NCBI RefSeq assembly: GCF_020184175.1
Contig: NC_065531.1
Coordinates: 29,967,213-30,031,212 of the forward strand
Direction of reading: 5' to 3'
From: Aphis gossypii
Taxonomy: Eukaryota > Arthropoda > Insecta > Hemiptera > Aphididae
DNA length: 64,000 bases
Position numbers and translations under genes: made by a program. Of the stretch, positions 9,018 through 21,500 are shown piece after piece (the stretch's first letter is position 1; each line of letters starts with the position of its first letter). The notes below the pieces were generated by a model. That model was not told the DNA's origin. It did not search any database and worked only from the letters and a program-made list of their open reading frames with translations.

Positions 9018-10606
9018 TTAGTATTTGTCTGTAAGCGTGAGCATAACACTAACGATTTTACGTTTGACTATATTCGCAGATAACGAATACGATATTTATA
9101 TATTGTAATAATTACGTTGCTAGTTTTTTATACGAAATTCCAATATACCCACACAAAAACAAAACACTACAATAGTGTAAAGAACGTTTGTAAGAATAGC
9201 AGTTCGTCCGGAATGTGATGTTTTGGTTAATATGCTGTTTTGGTCTGCGATAAATATTAATTGTGCAAATCATGTAATTTTTTTGCATAATATGTATTTC
9301 TGTCATCGTCCAATATTGAAATGTTTATATTTTTCATGGGCAGTTAATATTTTCGCCGTGTTTTTTCCAACGCTTTACAGTATACAATAGTTCGTTCATG
9401 TATATAGATTGCTTGACTAAAACCCCTTAAATACAACATTCATTGTGTAAAAAAAGTATGTTGTCATAATATTATTTGGCAGTACTCTCACGTTCAAACT
9501 GTCGACTGAATTATTTTATTTTATTATTATACAGTCGAAAATAAAATATGATGTATTAATTTTATTATATAATTAACGAACTAATTTTATTTTTATTAAT
9601 ATTATTGAAGACATAATATAACACCATGGTGTTGAATTTCGGATTATCAAACCGTTATTATTTCAGCAATACGGGTGCTGAGTAGTTAATCAGGAAAAAT
9701 ATTTTTTCATTATTTTAACAATATTTAACCAATAGGATATTTTATACAATATTATTTAAATCAATTAAATACTGCCATATGATATAATTATAACTCTGAA
9801 AATTGCTACTACTTATAGCAAAATTTAGTTATTTATATAATATAATACATTGTACAGATCGAAAATTATCTGTTTTGATAAATAACAGATAAGAACATAT
9901 GCCTTAAAACTATAAAAAAAATTAATCACAAAAACAAATTAAAAGTGCATAATACTTTAGAAAAAGATGCTAACACTTCGAAAGCCATTTTTATGATTTT
10001 TTTTATGTATTTATTTTTATTTTGTTTGTTGAAGGTGATTGAAACCGTGATGTGCAGAACAGTAGAGAGTATAAAAATTTTGACAGAGTGTACATCACGT
10101 TGAAGAATGTTGAACGATAATCGGCAAACCGACAACAGTTTACAATCGAACGTTGACTCGACGATATCCATGTGAACTTTGCAACTTGAAGCATTTTAAT
10201 GTGTCGGTCATTAAGTTTAGATACAAAATCGATGTTAGTATACATAACGATGCATAGTGAATGTCAGGTAAATTAACTATCCTGTCGTGGGACGCGTAAA
10301 TATCGCATGTGTATATTATGTTTTATTGATAATTTGTTCGAATTTTATCACGGTTGGACATGGGTCTTGACCACGAGAATTCAATCCACATTTCCTCCGA
10401 TAACAGTTTATTGTTAAACTTCATTTCAGCAATTTAAATAATATTTTAAAATAGTTTGCAATTCATCAAAACTGAAAAAAATAAATTCACATTATACAAT
10501 AATTATTAATTTATTAAGCGCTTAAATCACGATCAAAGGTTGATTGTATATTGATTGTAATATTAAATAATATCTTATTAGTATACAGTTCAAGTATACA
10601 GTCATA
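9018..10606. other. Non-coding stretch, nothing recognised
   Basis: AT-rich DNA downstream of the Helitron. Short open frames on the minus strand (9112-9306, 9926-10245) lack domains and overlap in two frames, as expected by chance. No RNA gene or terminal repeat is seen. Confidence 0.45.
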
Positions 10607-11013
10607 CAGAGTGATTCACCAAGTATAATCATTCCCAATCGTTTAACCTCCAATAATTTATTTATTCAAATTCTGATTTTTTGGATTTTAAACGTATTTT
10701 TTTTTTAATTATTTAAAATAAATACAATACTTACAGTGAGTAAATGTGATATGGGAAGGAGTCAAGACACATGGGTGGAAAAATCGCCCAGTAGCGGCAT
10801 CCTAGTAAATGTACTTAGAAAGTTTTTTTTCAAATGAGAACCAACTTTTACTGGAAATTGATAAGCAAAAATTGTTGATGTATTTAAATCAATATTCAAG
10901 TTAGTTTTTTCTGAGTTATTAAAGTCTATTAACTAAAGATTATGAACCCTTAAAAGTGGATAAATTCAAATGAAAAGAAAAATTAGGTTAAGTATGCTAG
11001 GCGAATCACTCTG
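10607..11013. mobile_element. MITE with CAGAGTGATTC terminal inverted repeats (407 bp)
   Basis: The left end reads CAGAGTGATTCACCAAGTAT and the reverse complement of the right end CAGAGTGATTCGCCTAGCAT: 11 identical terminal bases, then scattered matches. The left flank is TA, whereas the right flank is GATA rather than an exact TA copy, so the target duplication is imperfect. There is no coding content. TA-flanked termini of this kind suggest a Tc1/mariner-like non-autonomous element (inference). Confidence 0.7.
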
Positions 11014-12930
11014 GATATTCTGTGATGTAATTATATTTAGATTTTGTTACCACTAATAAGATTAATTTAGGTGTATACAAAAGAGCATTTTATGCATTTC
11101 TATTTTATGCTTTTTGGCTAAATAGTTGTTATTACAAGAAACCAATATAGATCTGAATAAAAATAGTAGTTATAATACACATAATATTATAAAGTCCGAA
11201 ATATTTATTATTTTTATAATATTATAAGTACAATTTAAATACCACATAGAACAAAGGTTATAAATTATAAAACTTATAAGTTATAAAAATTTAATTTTAA
11301 TTAAATTGCCCATTATTTATAAACAAGGAGATGACGTGGAGATTATTGGTTTTTATCGAGTTCATTAAATAACTTACGACGTGATAAACCATATGTATAG
11401 TCACGTGATCATTACAATAAATTAATCTTTAAAAAAAAATCCAATTATAAGTAGATAAATCAAACTAAGTCAAAGTGGTTTAGCACAAGTATTTGTGTAA
11501 TCAACTTAACTTTTTGTATTTGTCTTGCACGAATTACATTTTTATATTATCACTTGAATATTTTATTATAAAATAGCTTCGAGTTTAAATTAATAGCGCA
11601 AGACGCGTACATAATGTATTATATTATACGACGAGTTGAAGTTTGATTTTTGGTCCTCGAGACATAACAATAATATATTGTACATAAATATTATTTTAAG
11701 TGCTAGCTATCATGAGGGGATATCCTTGATGCTAAGTCCTCGAGTTATGACAGTCACGAAATGCAACATTATTTCTAATTCAAGTATTCAACAAAAATAA
11801 TATCGTATTATACAGTATTTTAAATAATAATATAACAAGTAACAACTTACTGTAACAACCTATTCGTGTTCGTATTACGTTATCAGTTTTCAAAATCGTG
11901 AATTTTATTTGTTCAGCATATATTTTTAGCAGCATAAATACAGCCGAAATGATATGTAACCATACAGACCGGCCGACCCGACCGTATGTTCATATTATTA
12001 TTATTCACAATTGGGTCGTTGAACCACCGCAATAATAATATATTAATATTGCGTTTAAACACTATGGCCATTGTACGGTTAATAATAATAATAATATTAA
12101 AATAATGTGACAAGATATAAAAATCTTATGAATAATTGACACTAAATATTAGTAATTCATAAAAAACACGTACTTGTATAAACATTACACGCATAAAATA
12201 TATTGTAATAATAATTATGTATTATTATTATCTATACTCGCGCGTTGTCGATCGAGTAGGTACAATACGAACACGAACAAAGTATCATTTTAATACTTTC
12301 AATACCGCTTAAATATGCCGTCTATGCACAGTCTACATAATTTATGATAAGTCAATAGGTATACACAATTAATTTCATACTTATGCGACACAGAAATATT
12401 ATAACACACAAATGTTTACGAGACACGCGCATGATCTCATAAATAAATTTAGATGCGTATAAGTTTTATCAATTATGTCGATAAATTCTATTCGGGGGGA
12501 AAAAAAATTAACATTCTCGTACATTATTATAATATTAAAATACATCCGAATAGTTTTCATTATTTTAAATTATGGTAATTTATACCGTGAAAAATGGCGG
12601 CGCAAGATGTTATTATAGCATAATTATTATTTAAATAGTATAATAAATTAAATTATTATAATATAATATCGAAACATCCGAGTTGTAAAAAGGCGATGGT
12701 TGGTTTTTTCGTACAAAATTTGATATTTTTGAGGTACTGCAGATGGTTATAATATGAAAAAAAAATGAAATAAAGAACTTATACGATAAAGTGGATAAGA
12801 AAAGATACTATACTACGTATCAAACTGTGCTATCTGTTCATAAACGTAAAAGGCGTCTAACCCAAAATGCTATATTGATACTCTCATTTATTTTTTCGAC
12901 GATGTTTTATGTATAAATTATAACACCATA

Positions 12931-12950
12931 CCGGGTGATTCTTTTATCGA
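12931..12950 (+). repeat. Possible solitary MITE terminal repeat
   Basis: CCGGGTGATTCTTTTATCGA follows TA and resembles the ends of the MITEs at 10607 and 61712 (C..GGTGATTC). No matching inverted end was found within the next kilobase, so this may be a truncated copy or chance. Confidence 0.3.
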
Positions 12951-13543
12951 AGAACATCAATTATCTTAAAAATTATAAATGTTTTTATTTTTTTAATATT
13001 TGTTTTCCGTAATTTTAATACGCAAATAACATTTTCCACTATTTTTTATTAAATGTTTTTACTAGGTTTACTTTTCAATATGTTGGTATATTATTCCACT
13101 CATCTAAGCTTTATAATATAGCCTAATGTATCTGAGGTCTGACATTAGATTTTGACGTTTTAAAATAATTTGAATAATCGGAGTAATATTCTACTCCCGA
13201 ATATGAAACCAAAATTTATTTTGTCATTCAATAAGTACCTACAACGTTTCAAAAATGTTGATGACTCAAAATAACAGTAACATTTAAAAATGTCGTTTTA
13301 TAACGACCTATAGTTGTATAATAAATCTTTTCAAAATATTCATGGATTTTGAAATATTTATTATATTCCTTGATAAAATAAACCACCTTATTTATTATAT
13401 CATACGCAATACACGTACTGCTGTAAACGTTGTCTTTGATGATTCACTATCATTTTTATCCCCGGATATTACGTCATTGTTGTTTCCAAAAGAATTTATT
13501 GATGAGGTTTTAGATATTTTCTATCTCTAGTTGTTTCAAAGAG

Positions 13544-13593
13544 GTTTAACCACAGAATGAATTTAATAAACTTACTTTATTCTGTGGTTTAAC
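13544..13593. repeat. 15-bp hairpin
   Basis: GTTTAACCACAGAAT (13544-13558) and ATTCTGTGGTTTAAC (13579-13593) pair with one mismatch across a 20-base loop. It lies 13 bases after the stop of an unrecognised 62-codon frame. Its function is unknown; it could be a short inverted-repeat remnant. Confidence 0.5.
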
Positions 13594-15223
13594 ATTTTAA
13601 CGTACTTATAGTATCTTACGGTAGTACAATCGTACAAATAGTATGGGCTATGAGTATATCTACCAATGAAATTATTAACCCTATTCGACTTTATTAAATA
13701 TACGTATAACAAAAGTATAAAAAAAAAACCACGAACCGAGTAGTTAGAAACCGCAATGTCATAAAACCGGGGAAGACGTTCTGTTGTATCATAATATGAT
13801 TTATGATACATTTCGAGTGTTTCACAGTATCGAATAGGTAGGTCATATCGTAGCCTAAAGGTCACTGTAATGAATATTGTATGTAATTTAAATTCAATAT
13901 GATAAATCATCGCATGTGAAAAACGAAGCGGGGACGGTGTTCACAAAATTTCTAAGAATATTTTATATTTAGCTTTTAATTATTATTGGAAGTCTATTTT
14001 TGATAATTATGGTAGATAGAACTCATTTTACCGAGAATATTTTAGAATTGTAAATAATAATATTATATTATAACTATATCTATAAATATATTTAGGTATG
14101 AATAAATTTCTACCTCACTATGAATATTATAGAACGATGTGAGTCTAAAAATAGTTTACAATTAGTCTGAATATTTTGAATATATTTTGTTTGTGAATCG
14201 ATAATAATAATTGGTATACGTACTATAGAAAAGTTAAAATCTAAGTAGAACAATCATTATTTTCCATTTAAATATGAACTTTGAACAACAAAATCGAAAA
14301 AATTGTGTCCTTGTTAATTTGATAATAATTTTAAATTGCTAAATAATCAACATATTATGAGGAACCTTGTAAAACATTTCAAACCAAGACATTTTAACGG
14401 TTATAGAAAATTAAATTTAAAAAATATGAGTTTTAAATGTCTATAAAGTATAACCATTTTAAAATTAATTAAAATAATTTACGAATATTATATAATTATT
14501 ATCAAAATTTAATTGTGAATAATAAATGATAATTTAAATTATATTAAAGATTTATTATAAATATTTATACACGACCAATAACCATTATCTATTTGTATAT
14601 TATGTTTAGCTCATACTTAGTAACTGCAATCCAGCTCAGCTACCACTGGGAGAGAAATTAGGAGTTAAATTATATCACTGTAATTGTATTTTTTTAGGTA
14701 ACCTATTCCTTTTATATCGGAATAACAAGAATTAGTTAAATACCTTCTTCCACTGCGAAATTAAAATTACATAAAGTGATAAGAAATAAGAATCGTTTAG
14801 TCTATCCAAGTAAAAATTAACTTTTTCCAAAAAAAATTGCGAATATTTATGTACTCTAAGTTCGTGAGCAATGTGCATGCATTTATAGCTTTGAAACTAA
14901 TACGACAATCCTTCGTAAAATAACATAAAATGAAAAATACATGGAAATATCCAGAAACAGGTTTCTCCAACGCCCTATCAATTTTTAAAATTAACAAATA
15001 TTTGAAAATTTGCTATGGTTTATATAATTATAAAACAATCAATTATAATGTAATAATTTAGTTTGCATTTTTTTAAAAATCTTTATTGATAGGTATATTT
15101 AATTATACAAAACACTCGTATATTGTTAATTATATATTTTATGTAATTATAAATTGCACCACACTAAGCATAACAACTGACGACATCATACTAACTATGC
15201 ATTTTAACATACAAATGTTAATG

Positions 15224-15513
15224 TCATATTTTCGATTTTAAATTATGGACTCAGAAAAATAACTCCTACGTATCACATTGTGTATTCCCGGTTGCAGAAT
15301 AAATAAAATTCATTGATGCTATGATTAAGGCGGAAGTTAATCATATAGAGCGTATCTTTTTTGTGATCGAAGAATAGATTCTCAAGAAAATTGAAACCTA
15401 CCCATCTACACACTCAGTTAATTTAGACATAAGTAATATGATTTTTCAAAGTAATGAATAACAGGAGACGCGTGCAGGTTACCAGCTATATTATAATAAT
15501 ATTATGTTTCTAG
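15224..15513 (+). repeat. Dispersed repeat, copy B (pairs with 1532-1877)
   Basis: Diverged, shorter copy of the segment at 1532-1877 in the same orientation. The strongest block runs from about 15255 to 15285. Small deletions relative to copy A follow, and similarity ends near TTTCTAG at 15507-15513. Confidence 0.6.
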
Positions 15514-17639
15514 TGATTTCAATCTGTAAAATACAAAAAAAAATAATAATAATTGTAAAACAATAGGGGCTTTAAAATCTTGTGAGAAAAAAACAATATA
15601 CTATTATTTAAATATATGACGTTTTTATCATTAGTATGATATAATACCTATAATTGCTATCTTATCAGTCATCGGTTTGTTTTTATTTTTTTAATAGCAT
15701 TTTACCGTTAATACATTTGCGTGAATGTCACAAGTACTATTATTATAATAATAATAATAATAGTTTTTTTCATAGTATCTATGTATAACTACATAGTATA
15801 CTATTAAATTTATATTAAATACAATAATACGCTCGATTTCACGTAGGGTGGTCCATTACATTTAACTATTTAAGTTCTCAATTTCTCACAGAACGCGATG
15901 GTTTTTTCAAATATTATAATAATTTACAGCAAAACCTTTCAAGTAGAATTTTTAATTTTAAACATTTTCCATGCCTATCTTTTTTTACTTATTTATGATA
16001 TTTAATAATGTACAGTTTAAAAAAATAATAATATACTTACATACACTTTATTCAAAAATGTTTAGACCACTTTAGAAAAATTACAAGTTTAACCATAATT
16101 TAATTAGTTATTTTTATTACTATCGTATAATCATTATTAAATAAATAACGTAATTTTCAGCTGCATTAAATAATTTTCCAGTTAACATGTCATAAGTAAT
16201 ACTTATAAGTTCATACGATATTTTTATCGTAAGTAATAAACACAAATAAGTAAATTGAGTACATTACATTTATCTCACAAATGACTGCACGAATAAAAAA
16301 AAAATATATATACATACGAGTATATGAAATATTCTAAATTTATTTCGACTGTTTATACAGTGCATTTTATTCTGTACACTTTGAATATTTGGTAGTACCA
16401 TTAGTACCTACAATACCAACCTATCCATCGGTTAAATTTAATTTGCGTAAAATTGAAGTATTAATGTATCTATTAAGTCGTGGATTGTAAATAATTTATG
16501 ATGGCCTGCAGTGGTTTTACTTAGACTGGTTCTGAGAAATGAAGTAAAATCTAAAAAAAGATTTTTATGTATTTTTACAGTGATCACTGCAGTTTATAAT
16601 AACTGTCTTACAATGAAGTCGTATTTTAAATAATTCGTTTTCGAAAGTTAATTATAAATAATCATGATTTAAAATTCTTCTTATATTTAATATTTTATCT
16701 CGCTTGCAATATTGAATTTTCAAATTATATATTTACCCAAATTACATAGTTATTTTATACCATTTAAACTAGAGTATAAACAATTCATATAGGTACCGGT
16801 TGTTGTTATACGCGTATTGAATTATCGACGTGTTCTTTTGATGTTTCAAAACCAATTTCCCTTTGTCCATTATTTTGAATCCACTTAATTCGGCTTTGTA
16901 TTTTGAGCATATACCGTTCATATCAACTCTAAACAGACTCGCAGCATTTGGGTGTAACCGACGCAGTGATGTCGATCATCGATGAACTACTTGTTTATGA
17001 CCCGTATGTCCGCATTTTTATAAATTGCAAAATAACCGTTTCGAAAATTATTATCGTTCAATAATTCTAAATTTCTATTATAACACAATTTATTAAACCA
17101 AGATGTTAAAACTGTTTTATTATTTGGAATATCATAGTGTATAATATAGACTTCAATTTTTTTTCAAATCGCTGAAAATTAATTGAGAAACCAACAGGTA
17201 ATGGGTTTATAATTTATATGAGTTATATAATTATGTTAGGTACTCATAATAAATTAGAAATATAATTGATTTCGTTGCTATTCATTCGTGTCATCGCGTG
17301 CTACTACAGTAGATACAGGTATGAAAAATTGATTTTTATTTTTCTTAAAATTTAAATTGATTACTTAATATTAGATTATTGAGTAGCGATGGTGAGTAAG
17401 ATATAATATTTACTATCTATTTTCGTCGGGGTGGTTATCATTTTCCTCGTTGTTTTCAAGCTTTATTAAAACGTCGAATAACCATTGACTCGCAAATTAA
17501 GTTCCCATACTTCACTACAACATCGTATATCTGCAACCTTCCTAGTTCCTACCTATAACTTACGAGACGCACAACATATACCTGTCGAACCGTGTAGTGC
17601 TGCGTGCCACACGGAGTTTTTTGTAGGCTCCGGATAGTG
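15514..17639. other. Non-coding spacer upstream of the host gene
   Basis: AT-rich sequence with (TAA)n near 15741-15762 and no recognised gene. Base composition begins to change around 17400-17640, approaching the GC-rich promoter region. Any distal promoter elements for the gene at 18429 would lie here, but I cannot identify specific ones. Confidence 0.45.
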
Positions 17640-18428
17640 TGTAATATTATGTGGATCGTGTTTCGCGTCTGGGCCGAGTGCAGGTGGGGGAGTGGAGATT
17701 CGATCGTGTAATTTATTCGATTAGTGTCGGTATTATTATTATTATTATTGTAATAATATTTTCGGTGAGACTACCTGCTCGTACCTGTCGTGCTGCCTCC
17801 TACCTGCCCATACTTGTCGGCCGGGCGACGGACACTCCGTCACCGCCGCCGCCGCCGCCGTCGTCGTCGGCTAGGCTCGTGTGCCGTCGCCGGACGCCGA
17901 ACCGAAATCATCTGCTTGCCCGGCCGGTACCGCCGCCGCCGCAGCTGCACGCGCCACGCACAGCCTAACGGCAGCAGTAGTGGTAGACCGGTCGTTGTCG
18001 TTGCTGTTGTTGTTCTTGCAGCAGAATTAGTGTCGAACGTGCGTCCGTACCGTGTGCCGGCTTTTTGTCTGCGTTTCTGTCCGTGGCCAAATAACGAAAA
18101 ACGAACCCTTCAAATATTGTCCGATTATTGCCGTGATTATTCGCGGTAATTCTGTGGTTTGTCTGCCGCGTGGAGACCGAGCCGGTCGGGCCCGGGGAGC
18201 ATTCGATCGATAACGCCGTTTCCGGTTCCACAACAGTGCGGCGTCGGCCATGCGTTTGACGTCGTTGCGCGACTTATAGGTGTCGGCGGTGGACGTCCAT
18301 CATCCCCTCGCACGGTTTTAACGATAATTAATAATTTATCCGTTTCGAAGTTCAGTTTCGTAGTTTATTACCGTTTTCGTTCCTCGCGGATCGCACAGTA
18401 GCAACCGGACATCCGGAAGCTGAAAGAA
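17640..18428 (+). promoter_or_regulatory. GC-rich promoter / 5' UTR region
   Basis: The sequence switches abruptly from AT-rich to GC- and CpG-rich here and stays so up to the exon donor at 18580. It includes a (CCG)n/(TCG)n run at 17843-17869 and another near 17930-17942. Frames open across it in several phases (for example 17651-17968 and 17790-18149) because triplet repeats lack stops; their Pro/Arg strings are low complexity. I read it as promoter plus 5' untranslated leader of the downstream gene. The transcription start is not fixed; one initiator candidate is at 18352. Confidence 0.55.
18352..18357 (+). promoter_or_regulatory. Candidate initiator TCAGTT
   Basis: TCAGTT matches the arthropod initiator TCAKTY with A at 18354, 75 bases before the start codon. 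There is no TATA box 30 bases upstream and no DPE at exactly +28, although GGATC occurs at +35. It is one candidate among several in a GC-rich promoter. Confidence 0.3.
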
Positions 18429-18579
18429 ATGACCTGTACCCTTTGGTCGTTCGCGGTCGTCCTGTGCCTGGCGCAGGCGGCCATCGCCAGCTCGCCTTCT
18501 TCGTGTTATCGGACTTCCAACTACTTCCGAACGCATTTCAACGACACCAGTTACGTGTTGGAACAACCAGCTATATCAA
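18429..18579 (+). CDS. First coding exon of an unrecognised secreted or membrane protein
   Basis: The ATG at 18429 has G at -3 and an in-frame TAG at 18399-18401, which supports it as the start. The first 20 residues (MTCTLWSFAVVLCLAQAAIA) form a classical signal peptide with likely cleavage at AIA|SS. The mature start carries one Cys (residue 26) and an NDT glycosylation sequon at residue 38. After 50 codons plus one base comes CAA|GTAAGT, a strong splice donor, so the intron is phase 1. Phase-1 introns after signal peptides are common in modular extracellular proteins. Without splicing, the frame would end 14 codons later at 18621-18623. I do not recognise the family from these 50 residues. 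The GC-rich leader and long downstream intron fit a developmentally regulated receptor, adhesion molecule or ligand, but that is inference only. Confidence 0.6.
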
Positions 18580-18588
18580 GTAAGTGTT
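18580..18588 (+). other. 5' splice donor of the first coding exon
   Basis: GTAAGTGTT follows CAA and matches the consensus GTRAGT fully. It opens an intron whose acceptor was not confidently found in the window. Confidence 0.6.
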
Positions 18589-21500
18589 CAAGTGCTCTAT
18601 ACCGGATTTCGCGTAGAAAATAATAATAATAGAATAATACACAAAGTATTTAATAATATGGTATTATTACATTTGACGAAAATCATAGTTAGTTTGTGCA
18701 CCTTGTGTGATGCACAACGATTGAATAATCTACGATAAAGGTTAGGTAGTATTCGACTGTGCTATAAGAAAAAATTAGTACAGGGGTTGCTATGTATCCC
18801 TCTCCTTACTAGTGACAACTTCCCGTGCCTCTATATATTATATACGTACACCGTGTCGGGCACGTGCCCGTTTATATCGATTCGTTATCCGCCGCGGAAT
18901 AAAATTAACTCCTTTGATGCTGCCAAATGTGTAGTTGGATAGGATAAGGGTGGTTGTGTGCACGCTGGTAATATTTTTAAAGGGTGACAGTATATTGCGC
19001 GTTTCCGGCCCCTCCACATATCCACGCGATCGGGCGTGCGTGAGTGTGCTTGTTTTTCCTTTCTCTCCCTCTTTTTGCACCACTTTGTATTTTCGGACGT
19101 TTGCGCCACCGACTTCTAAATCGATGCGATCAACAACTCAAACGCTAGGACGTTTTGGACGGGCGTTGATGTTCATTTTTTTCAAATAAAAGATATTTGA
19201 TGAACAATAATTTTATACATTTCACATTGATAACTACTAACTAGTATAGATAACAATAATATTATAATGACGTGTCCTTGCCATAAAAATGCTTGATATT
19301 ATGTGTTGCTATGATTCATATCAGTTTTGCAGAAAATTTTCGAAAGGTCAACTCAATATCAAATATTAATATCATGTTTTCGTAGGTGTAATAATATGAC
19401 GTTGGAATATGCGTGTAAAATTGCTCTGATGCTTTATATTCAGAGTAATATACCAATTTAAATCGTAATAGGATTCGCTTATACGAGTAGACTATAGTTT
19501 TGCTTAGAATATATCATTTATCGGTCAACTCAAGTTTTGTTCCTTTTCTTAATTAGTTTTAAAAATATTCAACTTACGAAATTAATGAATTTTTAATTGA
19601 TGAATATCATCCAAGGATGGTCGATTTATAAATCGATAAAATTGAGTAAAGAATAGTAATTTTTCAGAAAATTAAGTTTTTGGCCTTTTTTAAAATTGTT
19701 AATTTCATAAAAGTTTCAAAATACGTAGATAAGCGTTATGCGATGTTTAATCTTATCATATATACGTGAAAATAATTTACTGGTATAATATTTCTAAGCA
19801 TCAATAATAATTTTAACAAGCAATTCAATTTAATGACAATTATTGAATTATTTATACATTTTTAAAGATTTTCTTTAAAGAATTCTAAGCTTAAAGCAGT
19901 TGTTATGGTTCTGCTGAACGCAAATTAAATACGGGCCAGAGGAAAAACAAATTTGCTGTTGTATTTTTAATACCTACTTTCCTATATAATTTATAAGCTT
20001 AGGTGATAACTGATAAGTCAGATATAATATAATTGCCATTAGGTAGGTATACAGTTGATATTTACAATTTTACAAAGCATACCGTTACGTCATGTAAATT
20101 TGTAATATACGCATAATACATATAGGTATAGGTACTGGTGTATATTAAAATAAAATCGATGATGGTTGTGATACTATATTTGTAAAAGTATTTATAATAA
20201 AGCGACCACAAATTAAATCATAATAATTAATCATATAGGTGCGAAATCGATTTGTAATATACGAAACAATCTATGTTTAGGTTTATAAAAACGACGCGTA
20301 TAGATTCAGCCAGTATAATCCACTTATAATAATATAAATATATTGTACCGTTTATAAATAATATGTAAATGGTAGGTATATTATGCCAATGCAGCGTACA
20401 TCGTAACTATCGAGAATTTAGCACTGCTAAAAAATGTAAGTTAAAAAAAAAAGAACTAAAGTAAACGATAAAAAACGGCTTAGGTATTTATACGATGTAT
20501 TTTTTTATTTCATTAACGATAATTTTTTTTACCGTTGTTATCTGCTGCTGGTCCTTCCAACCACCACCAGTTTTCCTGTGTAAACAATGCGTCCTCATTG
20601 AGGTATGTCGGGAACGAAACGATTCGTGTGGAATGTCTTCGTCTCCCGAATAAACTGGCCGGCAAACCGTTGTAGCTGATGGACTAATAGAACAGAAAAG
20701 GGTTGTCTTTGGAATGGCAATATAACTATAACCAATAACGGGAGATAACCAAAATATAGAGTTTATTTGACTATACATACATACACCGGGTACACTGCAT
20801 ACTATAAATGTATCCCTATTTTTATTATATAGGTACCTTGTACCTACATACTTTCGTTGTAAAATAAAATTTTTATTTTTATAAAATAAATAAATAAATA
20901 AAAGTATGTACCATAAATAAAGGTATATAACGCGATAGAAGGCGTTGTAAATCAACAATGATAAAAACGACTGAATACATTTTAATGGACAATAAACGAT
21001 GAGAATAATATTGTTTTTTCTTATTAGCCATGATAATATTAACATTAGTTAATATTTTACGAGATATTCTATGAGACCCAGGATTGTTGTACATTCATTT
21101 TTTTCATCATAAATAAAAGAAAAAACCTATTAATTAGATACTTATAAAACAATATTGATAGCATAACAATTTTATGCACATAAATTTTATCAAAACAATT
21201 TTAAAATAAAAATCGTAATATTATTTTTATAAATTAAGTATAATATTATGACCACTGTTTAAATCTGTCAAGTTTAGCATTTATTATTCTATTGCAGTCG
21301 TAGTCACTTTTTAGTTTTTATATATTTTTCAATTATATATAAATTAATATCGACGTTTGAACAGTTATTGAAATTGTTTAAATTATTATTCAGGAAATTT
21401 AAAATGTTTAACATATCTTTCTTTTTTCATTATCGACTACTGTTCGAAGTACACCAATGTTATACGAACATCTTGAGTTGTCAGTTTATCACGTTAGATA

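Larger units (their letters stand above)
11014..15223. other. Non-coding AT-rich stretch
   Basis: No supported gene in 4.2 kb. It holds one transposon-like end at 12931 and a 15-bp hairpin at 13544-13593, listed separately. A 62-codon frame at 13342-13530 is open with mixed composition, but it has no recognised domain and is not bounded by good splice sites. Confidence 0.45.

Noticed and set aside
17651..18149. Overlapping plus-strand frames of 105 and 119 codons upstream of the first exon
   Set aside because: CCG/TCG triplet runs give Pro/Arg strings, and the region is better explained as promoter and 5' leader.
20488..21045. 185-codon minus-strand open frame
   Set aside because: Two thirds is Ile/Leu/Tyr/Phe sequence from AT-rich DNA, and the GC-richer end has no recognised domain. 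The opposite strand is also partly open there, so no strand is favoured.
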